The notes under the pieces: generated by a model
Told to the model about the DNA's origin: nothing
Seen by the model: only the letters and a program-made list of their open reading frames with translations
Database searches by the model: none
Made by a program: the position numbers and the translations under genes
Shown: positions 43,641 to 53,700 of the stretch, piece by piece
Layout of the letters: the number at the start of each line of letters is the position of its first letter
Position numbering within the stretch: the stretch's first letter is position 1
Origin: Acridotheres tristis
Taxonomy: Eukaryota > Chordata > Aves > Passeriformes > Sturnidae
DNA: 64,000 nucleotides
Direction of reading: 5' to 3'
Assembly: GCA_037013685.1 (NCBI GenBank)
Contig: CM072884.1
Coordinates: forward strand, 496,001 to 560,000

Positions 43641-45634
43641 CTCGCTCCGATCAAAGGCGCCTCCTTTAGGGAGAGCCGAGGAGTTGTTTGTTGGTATTAA
43701 AGGCGGAGATGGAAGCGGGAGGGGGGATCCGCAGGGTGGGTATTTAAATTTTTTTTATTATTGTTATATTCCCACTTTTTGGGGGGGGTGTTTTAGGAAA
43801 TTCCTCGGCGGCGGGAGGGAGGAGGGAGGGCGGGCGGGGAGGTGGTGCGGGAGCCGCAGGGTTAACCCCTGCAGCCCTGCAGCCCGGCCGGGGTTCTGCC
43901 GGGCTGCACCTCGCCCTGGGGCTGCGAGCCAAGAGGTGACATTAATGGGGTACATCACCAAACCCCAAACACGGCCCGGCTGCTCCCCTTCTCCCTGTCA
44001 AACGGCACCTGGACACCCGCCTGCCCCACCAGCTGCTTGACATTCCCTCGGCTTCATAAAGCCCTTTAAGTGACCAGTGTAGCCCCTGCCTTCAGGACCC
44101 CCCCCGGCCGCAGCCCACAATCCCAAACCCTCCTCCCACAGCCCAGCAGCGTGGAGAGCAGCGCTCCCACCCAGCTGCCGTCCGACGGGCATGGAACACC
44201 ATCCCCTGGAAAACCACTGCTCATGCCGTCATCCCTGCAGAAGCCACCTGGCCTCCACACAACGTTGCTCCTGTTCCTGCTGCTCCCCAGATCCTGCACA
44301 AAGTGGTCCAGCTCGGGCTGCCAGCCCTTCTCTACCTGTCTGTGGGGCTCAGCTTTCTACTCTCAAAGATCCTCATGGAGAAGTTGAGCAGCACCGGATC
44401 CTCCCTGAGCAGTGTTTCCTCAGCAGGGCCACTTCCCCTGGCTAGGATAAGCCAGGGCCACCAGTTCATTATGGAGGTGAGTTTCTACAGCTTCCTTAGA
44501 CCTGATTTTGTGTGGTTTTTTTACCCATTGCTCCTGTTCCACCCTCACAACTCGTAGGACACTTCATTAGCACACGAAATATAGGTTTTAATGCAGCAAT
44601 GAACACCTTCGTGTTCCACCACTGGGAAGGCTTGGATGGAGCTCCCAGACCTTGCAGGACTGCTGGGATTCTTCTTTGCAAATTAATTCATGCCTACAAC
44701 ACAACGTCTCTCTCTTCCCATCATCTCCTTCAGCTTTCTCCCAGCCAGGGAGGAGCTGTCATCACCTGTGATCCCTTTGGTGACAGGAGGTCTCCTCCAT
44801 CAGATAAGTTATTCATTTTTTTCTCTTAATTCAAGCTCAGGATTGTGCTTTCCAGAGTGTGAGATCTTTGTGCCTGCTGCCATCCCACACTGAGAGTGGC
44901 ACCAAGCCACTTGTTTGCCTCAGTGTCCCCAGACCCCTTATCCTGGTCACACCAACCACAAGGCCCATTTCTTGCAGAGAAGAAAGAAATCAAGGGCAAT
45001 TTCTGCAGGAAAAAAACTCTTCTTTCCATCCATCTCCCAATTTTGTCTGTCTCTAACTCTACCCCAGGTTCCAACACATCCCCGTGTACCAAACCATGTT
45101 TGCAGGTGCCTGTTCCTGGAGCTGGATAGGAGGGAAATCTTTGTAATAAGAAAGCTTTTGATATCCCTTTAAATCACCAGCTTTGTTATTTTCTCTTTAA
45201 GCTGCCAGCAAAAGAAATCAAGATGCATTTCTTTGCCCAAATGGGCTGGACATATATTCTGGGAAGAAAGTGGGAAACACAGAATCCTGGTGATGAAATG
45301 CAGGTGAATCTTCATCCCACCTTGAGTCTCCCCCCCCGGAATACCTGTGACCCTCCAAGAGCACAGCCCAGTGTGCAGAGCAGAGGACAGAGCTGAGACA
45401 TCTGCAGGGATGCTCACAATCTGTTGTTTACCAGCTCTAACAAGAATTTTACCACTCGGTGCCCTCCCCTGGGAGTGGCAAGTGCGACTCTGCTGAAGGA
45501 CCCGGGAATTTCAGGGGATTTAGGAGCCCGGAATGCAGGGATACTTTGCACATCGTCTGGCACCGACCCTCTACAAAAAGCACAAGCTGTGCTGTCACAT
45601 TCCAGGGCCACCCACAAATGGGAATTCTTCTCAC

Positions 45635-45915
45635 AAGGGAAAATTTCTTCCCTATGCCCAACCCTGCCCTCTGGCAGCAGGAAGCCATTCCCTGTGTCCT
45701 GTCCCTCCATGCCTTGTCCCCATTCCCTCCCCAGCTCTCCTGGAGCCCCTTTAGGCTCTGGAAGGGCTCTGAGGTGTCTCTGATCCTTCTCCTCTCCAGG
45801 TGAGCACCCCCAGCTCTCCCAGCCTGGCTCCATCCCTGGAACATCTCTGTGCCCTCCTCTGGACTCTCTCCAGCAGCTCCACGTCCTCCTGCTGTTGGAC
45901 CCAGAGCTGAAAGTT
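45635..45915 (-). repeat. CR1 LINE fragment, antisense
   Basis: AATTTCTTCCCTATGCCCAA, CATTCCCTCCCCAGCTCTCC, then TCTGGACTCTCTCCAGCAGC and GTTGGACCCAGAGCT: internal CR1 3' region, antisense. Confidence 0.8.
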
Positions 45916-47689
45916 ATCCCCACCTAATGCCACTTCCCTTTTTTCCCTGTTCCATTCATTTCCATCTCTCTGCAAGTTTTTCTAGCAATGCCCCTCTATT
46001 TTCCCCTCATGCCTCGATAAAGATGTTTAAAGGGGTTTGGGTAAACAGCAAACTCCTTCCAGCTCCCACCAGGAAAAGCTGGTACCTCCTCTCCCAGCTC
46101 TTCCCTTGCACAGGGCTGACTTGAAAAGCCCATTTGTAGCAGAAGTCTGTGGGCAAATTATGAAAGTACTTAGAAAAATGGGGACACAAAGTCCAAGTCA
46201 ATGAAGTTATTTTGTGCCTCTGCTGCAACAGCAACAGCTGAATTCAGGACTGTAGATCCTGGCCTCACGTCAGGGCTAAAACTTATGGGAAAGTTCAGGC
46301 ATGTCCTAAGTGCAGACCCAGGAAATAAAGGCCAGCCTTGTCAGGAGCAAGGTGCTGTGTTACATCTCTGTTGGGTCTCATAAAGAATACATTCACCCTT
46401 TGGCAAAACCAAGGCTCTTTATCTTCATCTGTGAAGGAATATGTCTGACAGTTCAATACTGCCAACATCAATCCATCTGTGATCATGAATCAGGCTCCAA
46501 AAACCATGGCATTTGCCTGCAAATAATAAAACATGGGTCTGTTCTGTTTGTCTTCTGGTTCCTGAGTCTTAGGTCAAATTCACTTTATGTTTTCTGGGCA
46601 ATCAAGAAGACAAGACAATTCTCTCTCTTTTTTTTTTTTTTTAATGAGAATAAAAACAGAATCTCCTGCAAACTACTGAATAAACAGCATGGGCTCCAAT
46701 AACATCCCCCACCTTGCAAATCTTGTGGCTGGAGTGTGAGCTGGCCAGGCTGCAGGCTGGAGGAGCTGGCTGCACACTGCACCTTTCCTTGGAAGTTTGT
46801 AGCCCTGTGTCCCTGACATTTGATCCGGCGTGGGCGAGGAGAAATGCACATGAGAAAGCTGTCAGCTGTAGGCAACGGAGCTGGAAACCTACAGGACTCT
46901 GAACTGTGGGAAGCTGGTCTGAAGAAATTCAGCTGCAGGACTAAGTCCTGTGGTGGGAATGGAGGAGCTGCTGTCCTGCTTGGAGTGAGGGGCCTGGAAC
47001 TGCCCCAGGATTTGAGGTGCTCCAGCAGTGCCAGGACGGGCACTTCTGGTCCTGCTGCCCCCCCAGTGCTGGGACAGGCTGGGTGCTGATCAGGCAGCTA
47101 CTGATCATGTTGTTATCCAGGATGCATAATCCATCATCCTGCAGTGAACACCACAGTCCCTACTCACACCCCTGGCCAGGATCCTTCAGCCAGCCCCACA
47201 ATCCCAGCTGGCACCAACCTCCTTTCATCAGGAGAGGAAAACACCTCAACAACAGAATGACTTCATTCTGCTGTTATTTTTAACCATGGGCTGTGGCATG
47301 AGAGAGACCCTGGGCAAAACCATGCCAGCCATGTGGGAACTCTGGCCAGGAGGAGGGCAGATGGGGCTGCCCAAAGCAGAGGAGGGATTCTTGATTCTTT
47401 CTCTAATTCCATAGTCTTCCTCCACTAATCTTTATGACTGGTGACCATGTCCTTTATCTTTGGCCTGTGTTTGAGGAGGAGTCACTGCATCCCACAGCAG
47501 GCTGCCAGAAGCCCAAGCTATGTCAATGGAGTTGGAGATGAGCATTAAATGGAATGATTCCTCTCTGCCATATTCCACAGGGTAAAGCTAAATTGAGCCA
47601 AGGCCATATTTCCTTTGTGCTACACCTTCACATCATTCCTGTCCTAAGCCTGAAACCTCATGGGTTTCCCTTCCCCCCTAGGGATTCAA

Positions 47690-47925
47690 AAACAGGGCAA
47701 GATTTACGTGGGCTATTGGGAAGGAATTGTTCCCTGTGAGGGTGAGGAGGCCCTGGCACAGGGTGCCCAGAGCAGCTGTGGCTGCCCCTGGATCCCTGGA
47801 ACTGTCCAAGGCCAGGTTGGATGGGGCTTGGAGCAACCTGGGACATTGGAAGGTGTCCCTGCCCACATCAAGGGGGTTAGAATGAGATGAGCTTTAATGT
47901 CCCTTCCAAACCAGTCCATGATTCC
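47690..47925 (+). repeat. CR1 LINE fragment
   Basis: GGAATTGTTCCCTGTGAGGG, CCCAGAGCAGCTGTGGCTGC, CTGTCCAAGGCCAGGTTGGA and AATGTCCCTTCCAAACCAGT, ending at ATGATTCC. Confidence 0.92.
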
Positions 47926-48399
47926 CTGCTCCCATCCTGCATGAAGAGCTCTAAAGCCACACCATCTTGAGGGCTTAAGGCAGTCAATGACTGGTGAGGC
48001 TTAAGAAGATAGTTTACTGATGAAAGCACATAGTCCAACCCGGAATGGGAAATCTGGTCATTTTTTTTTAGAGTCTGAGCATGTTGCCAAGAACAAACCC
48101 AAATAAAATAGTCTATAATCAGTGGAAACCAGTGATACAGAGAGGACAGTGGGTAAGAGATTCTCCTCCAGGGATAGAGAGCAGCAACCAAACAAGAGGC
48201 AGGGGTGAAGAAAGGCTGAGTAAAGCAAGGGGGAAGGGATAGAGAGGAAAAATGGGATAGCACAGCTCCATGGGTCTGACTGCATCTCCTGTATCCACCA
48301 GGACACATCCCACCCGCCTCCCACGGAAGGTGTCTGCGTGGCTAGATCATCATTGCCGGCAGGACCGTGAGGAGAAACAGTGACGGCAGCACGGTGCCA

Positions 48400-48570
48400 G
48401 CTCCTGGTGAGAGGGGCGAAGCAGGGAAAGGTGCCCGCCGGGCCGGGCGAGGCCGGGCTCTGCGCTGGGGACGGCGGCCCTGGGGCTGGAGCCGGCCGCG
48501 GGCTTCGGGCTCCCTCTGCTGGCCGGCCCGCAGCACCGCACATTGCCGGCGGCACGACCGCAGAGCGCTT
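48400..48570. other. isolated CpG-rich block
   Basis: CpG-dense segment (GCCGGGCCGGGCGAGGCCGG, GAGCCGGCCGCGGGCTTCGG) about 1.8 kb upstream of RNF169, directly followed by an antisense CR1 piece. It could be a separate promoter or regulatory island. No exon is recognised. Confidence 0.4.
48508..48522 (-). promoter_or_regulatory. CTCF-like motif
   Basis: Minus-strand CCAGCAGAGGGAGCC matches CCASYAGRKGGCRSY with one mismatch (A for C at position 12). Confidence 0.4.
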
Positions 48571-48619
48571 CGAGCCGGGACAAGCTCACAACTCACACGG
48601 CCCTGCCCTGCGCACCGAC

Positions 48620-48800
48620 ACCTCCCACTCCAGCCTGACCTTGAACGCCTTCAGGCATGGGGCAGCCACAGCTTCTCTGGGCAACCTGGGCCATTTTGTT
48701 ATGACTCTTACTGTAAAATATTTCTTCCCAGTATTCCATTTAAGCCTTCCCTCTGGCAGTGTAAAACCATTGCCCCTTGTGGGGCTTTGGGTTGGAGGGC
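48620..48800 (-). repeat. CR1 LINE fragment, antisense
   Basis: ACACCTCCCACTCCAGCCTG, GGGGCAGCCACAGCTTCTCT, CTGTAAAATATTTCTTCCCA and CATTGCCCCTTGTGG: antisense CR1 without its tail. Confidence 0.82.
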
Positions 48801-49809
48801 AAGCTGGAGACACAGAAACCAAGTTCTGTCCAGGGCAGGCTTTATGTGCAGGAGTAATTTGGGAGAACAGCTGGCGGAGATCCTTTTCCAAATCCAATGC
48901 GCCTGGGACCCTGCAGAGAGCTAAAGCTTTGCACAGCTCTTTGTCCTACAGGTAGCTTTGGTGGGGAAGTGTCTCCTATTCCCATGTTCCCTGTCCCTCC
49001 CTGAGCACTCCCCAGTGCCCAGCTCCCAGGTCAGGCTGATCCCAGGAGCAGCAGCTTTGTGGGGAGCTAGGGAATAACACACTCCGTCTGACTCTGGCCA
49101 GCAGCAGCATCTACGGGACAGACACACAAATTGCTGGACTAAGTCCAGTCCCAAACTGCTGCCATAAATCATCTTAATCAAGTCAGTACGAGTTTTTTGT
49201 TTCGTGAGAAGGAACTTTTTGTCAACTGGCATTTCATGGAGCCCACAACAGCAGGGATCCGCATGCTGGTATCCTTTTAGTCATTCAACAGCCAGAGACA
49301 ACTAAAGATAGAAGTGTGGGTGAGATGGAAAGTTAATGATAGCCCCCAGCAAGTTCCTGGCACACGTGCAGAGGCTGTTCCTTGGACATGGATCATCCCT
49401 TCCTCTCCCCAGCCACGGAGACAGGAGCCTCCTCAGGGAGGCTCAAAGGTGTAGGGCTTCGCCTCTGTCTCTGCAGCCACATTTTCTCTTCTGCCAACCC
49501 AAAGTAGCTGAGAGGCTTCATCAGAGAGGGTGCTAAAATATGATGAGAAGAGAGATTGTTTTGGTGCCCCAGTAAAGAGACGAGAAGCAGAAGAGAAGTG
49601 CAAGAGATTTCCATAGCAACTGGTGCAGAGGCTGTGTCTCCTCTGGTTTGCTCTGAGTCACACTCCATGGTGGTTTAACTCTGGCTGGACGCCGAGCACC
49701 CACCAAAGCTGCTCCATCACTGCCCTCTTCAGCTGGACAGCGGAGGGGAGACTGAACAAAAGGCTCGTGGGTCAGGATAAGGACGGGGAGAGACCGGGAC
49801 CCGCTGCAA

Positions 49810-50190
49810 TCACGAGCTGGCAGAGCTGAGGGTGCTCACCTGGAGAGAAGGATCTGGGGAGAGCTCAGAGCCCTTCCAGAGCCTAAAGGGGCTCCAGGAG
49901 AGCTGGAGAGGGATTGGGAACAAGGCGTGGAGGGACAGGACACAGGGAATGATTTCCCACTGCCAGAGGGCAGGGCTGGATGGGATATTGGGCAGGAATT
50001 GTTCCTGGGAGGATGGAAAAGCCCTGGCATAGGGTGCCCAGAGCAGCTGTGGCTGCCCCTGGCAGTGTCCACGGTCGGACACCGGGGCTGGGAGCAGCCT
50101 GGGACAGTGGGAGGTGTCCCTGCCGTGGCAGGGGCGGCACTGGGTGATCCTTAGGGTGCTTCCAACCCAAACCGCGGGGGATTCCATGAC
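49810..50190 (+). repeat. CR1 LINE fragment ending at the RNF169 CpG island
   Basis: Runs from GGGTGCTCACCTGGAGAG through AGAGCAGCTGTGGCTGCCCC and GAGGTGTCCCTGCCGTGGCA to CTTCCAACCCAAACCGCG and ATTCCATGAC. Its 3' end lies about 40 bases before the CTCF-like motif. Confidence 0.9.
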
Positions 50191-50199
50191 TGCCCGTGA

Positions 50200-50382
50200 C
50201 AGCCGGGCCCGTCCCGCCAGGGAGCGCAGCCCGCAGGGGGCGCTGTCTCCCGCGGCGGTTCATGCATATTCATGAGCGGGCGTGGCGCGCGCGGCGCTCA
50301 TTACTATGAGCCGCGGGGGGGCGTCCCCTCATGAATTATGTGGGGAGGGCGTGGCCGCCGTGGCCCTTCAAAGTGTGGGAAG
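50200..50382 (+). promoter_or_regulatory. RNF169: RNF169 CpG-island promoter / 5' UTR
   Basis: CpG-dense sequence between the CR1 end and the start codon, with GGGGCGTGG-type GC boxes. AAGATGGCGGC at 50380-50390 is a textbook YY1 site overlapping the start codon, common in housekeeping promoters. No clear TATA box. The transcription start cannot be set from sequence. Confidence 0.65.
50230..50244 (+). promoter_or_regulatory. CTCF-like motif in RNF169 promoter
   Basis: CCCGCAGGGGGCGCT matches the CTCF core CCASYAGRKGGCRSY except C for A at position 3. Confidence 0.5.
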
Positions 50383-50716
50383 ATGGCGGCGGCGGCGGCG
50401 GCGGGTGCCGGCGGCCGGGCCGCGGTGCGGGGGCGGCGGCGGCGGGGCCGGCCCGCGGCCGAGGAGAAGCAGGACGCGGTGGTGCTGTCGGTGGCTGAGT
50501 GCCCGGTGTGCCGGCAGGCGCTGGTGGAGGCGGTGACGCCGCCCTGCCGCCATTCGCTCTGCCTCTCCTGCTTCCAGCGCTGCCCGCAGGGCCCGGGCCT
50601 CTGCTGCCCGCTGTGCCGCAGCCGCTTCTCCACACGGGCCCGGCGGCAGCAGGCCGAGCCCGCAGCCACCACGGCCGCCGGAGCAGCAGGCGGGGAGCAG
50701 CGGCCGCCGGACCAAG
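50383..50716 (+). CDS. RNF169: RNF169 coding exon 1, RING finger
   Basis: 111 residues plus one base; donor CAAG|GTGCGG at 50717, whose phase 1 joins GAT with exon 2. The RING reads [25 protein letters not shown] and CPLCRSRF, a full C3HC4 set. Upstream is a GCG-repeat-coded Ala run and an Arg-rich stretch. The N-terminus is hard to align with mammals, which is usual for this protein. Confidence 0.92.
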
Positions 50717-53700
50717 GTGCGGCTGCGGCGGCGGCACCTGCGGCCCCCCCATCCTGGACCGGGAGGGGCGGAGGGGCGCGGGGGCGGAGGCGTGGCCGGA
50801 GGCGTGGCCATGGCGGGATGTGCGATGAGTTCGGGGGTCTCAGCCCCGGGGGACGTGGCCATGGCGGGATGTGCGATGAGTTCGGGGGTCTCAGCCCCAG
50901 GGGAGGTGGCCACGGCGGGATGTGCGATGAGTTCGGGGGTCTCAGCCCCAGGGGACGTGGCCATGGCGGGATGTGCGATGAGTTCGGGGGTCTCAGCCCC
51001 GGGGGACGTGGCCATGGCGGGATGTGCGATGAGTTCGGGGGTCTCAGCCCCAGGGGAGGTGGCCATGGCGGGATGTGCGATGAGTTCGGGGGTCTCAGCC
51101 CCAGGGGACGTGGCCATGGCGGGATGTGCGATGAGTTCGGGGGTCTCAGCCCCAGGGGACGTGGCCATGGCGGGATGTGCGATGAGTTCGGGGGTCTCAG
51201 CCCCAGGGGATGTGGCCATGGCGGGATGTGCGATGAGTTCGGGGGTCTCAGCCCCAGGGGAGGTGGCCACGGCGGGATGTGCGATGAGTTCGGGGGTCTC
51301 AGCCCCAGGGGACGTGGCCACGGCGGGATGTGCGATGAGTTCGGGGTCTCAGCCCCAGGGGAGGTGGCCACGGCGGGATGTGCGATGAGTTCGGGGTCTC
51401 AGCCCCGGGGGACGTGGCCATGGCGGGATGTGCGATGAGTTTGCTGGGGTTCTGCTCGGGGGAGCGTGTTCAGCTCGGGGCAGCAGTCAGACGCTGAGGT
51501 GCAATGAGTTTGCGGGGCTAATCCCGAGTCCTGCAGGGCCGAGTGAGGAGGGGGCCTTGGAGCTGAGCCACCCTGCTCTGTGGTATCGGGAGATGGAGGG
51601 GATGGATAGCATCATCCCCTGGAGGGAATGCCCGGCTGGGGTGTTTCCCCTCTTCCTCAGGTGTTTTTGTGATAACCTTGCCCCCAAAGTGGATAATAAT
51701 TTGTACTGCATCAAGACAGAAGGGGTTTTGCACCATGGCAAGTCCTAGTCCCTTGTTGACAGAAAGTCCTTCATCCCTGTGTTCATGGCTTTTTATTGCA
51801 CATTTCCTCCCTGCCTCCAAAGCTAGATGCCTTCCCCAGCTCCTAGAAAACTGCTCCCTGTGTTCCCTTCAAAATAAATGCTCATCTGAGACGGTGGCAT
51901 TGCTCTTTCCCGGTGTGGGCTGCGGGAGATGCCCACCTTGCTGTTAGAACTCGGGATGCACTGGGATCTGTTGGTTGGAGAGGTGTTGCAGCAGTGCCCA
52001 CTTCAGCAGCATAGCAGGGCTGAGGGGAGCCCTGTAGAGCAAACAAGGATTTAAGCTACAGATAAACATCCTTTTAGCCCAGCCCGTTCCTTTCCCAGCG
52101 TGTTTCTGGTCTCCCGGTTCGTGCTTATGTCAGCACCCTCTAATTGGCTGTGGGAAGAATTGGCAGGATGAACTTAAACAGCTTAAATTGGTGGTTTGAA
52201 CTAACCCCACTAACCTGGAAGAGATTTAGGAAGCCTTCACACGGAAGGATTTGCTGAATCAATGAACAGATGGGCTGTCCAGAGGGAGCTGAGCTGGAGC
52301 GCTGGGAGCAGTTCCTCCGGAGGAGGCACAGTGGGAACTCCCCGAGTCAATCTCTGCTCCAGGGCAGTGCTGTCAGTCATGCTTAAATGGACTCGGCGTG
52401 GTCCAGGGGAGCTTGGATCAGAGCAGCCAGCCATGCTGCAGGAATGCTTGTGCAGTGGCTTAGCTGGTTTTTTTTAAGTAGAATTAATTTCAACTCTCTG
52501 CTTGTCCTGAGTTGTGTGAGATGTGTGTGGGACAAAGGAGGAATGGGTTCTCACTGCCAGAAGGCAGGTTTAGATGGGATATTGGGATGAAATTCTTCCC
52601 TGTGAAGGTGCTAAGGCCCTGGCACAGGTTGCCCAGAGCAGCTGTGGCTCAGGTATTTAATTAAATCACTTAAAACGTGCAGAATCGTTAGAACTACTTG
52701 GTATGACCACTTGACATACATTGATTACTGCAGCTTAAACTAGTTAATTAATCGTGATTTCCTGTCCCAGTTTTTGTGATTCCCTTTGGGATTCTTCCAT
52801 AACAGTGGGCCTAAGGAACTCTCAGAACTTGGCCGAGGCTGTGGATTCTGCACTAGGTGTCCAAATAGGTATAAAGTCAAAGTCGTATTTTGCTAAGTGA
52901 GGTTTCTTATATTAAGTTGCTTAGTGAAATTCTTGGAAGACAGAGAGGAGCAGCAGATGGGAGCCTGGAGATTGCGGGTGTGTGTTTGAGGACTCAGTTG
53001 GCCAAGGAGAAGGAACAGAATATGTTTGCAGTGAGGTGCTCAGCCTGATTTGTGAGAAAATAAGTACATGCACGTTTCAGAAATCAGATTTCTTTTGTTT
53101 CTCCTCTGCCCAGTAGCAATGCACAACAATCAGTAACTGATGCTCGTGTAAGAGGAGTAGTGTGTTTTTGCCAGACTTGTAAAGTGACTTCCCCCTCCTT
53201 CCTCCCAGTCTTTTTTTGGCAGTGGTTTTCCCCTTTCCTTGCTGGACCAAACCAGTCTAGTTCTTGAGCATTTCCTGGTGATTCCTTCAGTTCCTGTAAT
53301 TTCTGTTGTTCTGTAGCCTGTCACTGCAGTTATTTTTTTTTTTTGTCTCAAGACCACAGTGCTGTAAGTTTGGAAGTGGCAATCCCAAAGAAGCCTTTCC
53401 CTGTCTTGGGAAAAGCAGTGATTTACTCCCCACATCAAACTGACTAAAACTGACACCATCTCTTTTCTCCTCATTGTCATAGTGTTGTATTGCTGGTGGG
53501 ATGGGTTAAATTTAAGATTTCCTAGGAAGGTAGGATAGGATGCCTCTCTGGGGGCAGAGGCAGAGCTGTCAGAGGGCTTGCACCTTCATCTCTTTCCTCG
53601 CTGTCCTCTCTCCAGCCCTCTACAATACTTAAACTATTTTTAATCTGCCATTCAAGCCATTAAAGAAGAGAGTGATTAGGACCAGACCCAGAGCTAGCCC

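Larger units (their letters stand above)
43030..43930 (-). promoter_or_regulatory. CHRDL2: CHRDL2 CpG-rich promoter / 5' UTR region
   Basis: CpG-dense sequence covers exon 1 and about 700 bases upstream. On the minus strand a TTTAAATA element sits at about 43741-43748; it could act as a TATA-like box about 520 bases before the ATG, but this is speculative. Transcription start unknown. Confidence 0.45.
43931..50190. other. intergenic region between CHRDL2 and RNF169 (head to head)
   Basis: About 6 kb with no supported gene. It contains four clear CR1 fragments and an isolated CpG-rich block at 48400-48570. Remaining sequence is unique and non-coding as far as I can see. Confidence 0.7.

Noticed and set aside
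42636..43700. 354-codon plus-strand open frame
   Set aside because: Antisense to CHRDL2 exon 1 and built from the GGTGCC low-complexity repeat; no domain.
49810..50190. Possible upstream RNF169 exon
   Set aside because: The segment is a recognisable CR1 3' region, not coding sequence.
50304..51371. 355- and 317-codon open frames on the minus strand over RNF169 exon 1 and the minisatellite
   Set aside because: The 51-bp unit is a multiple of three and stop-free, so every frame is open. The plus-strand frame has the RING and proper splice joins.
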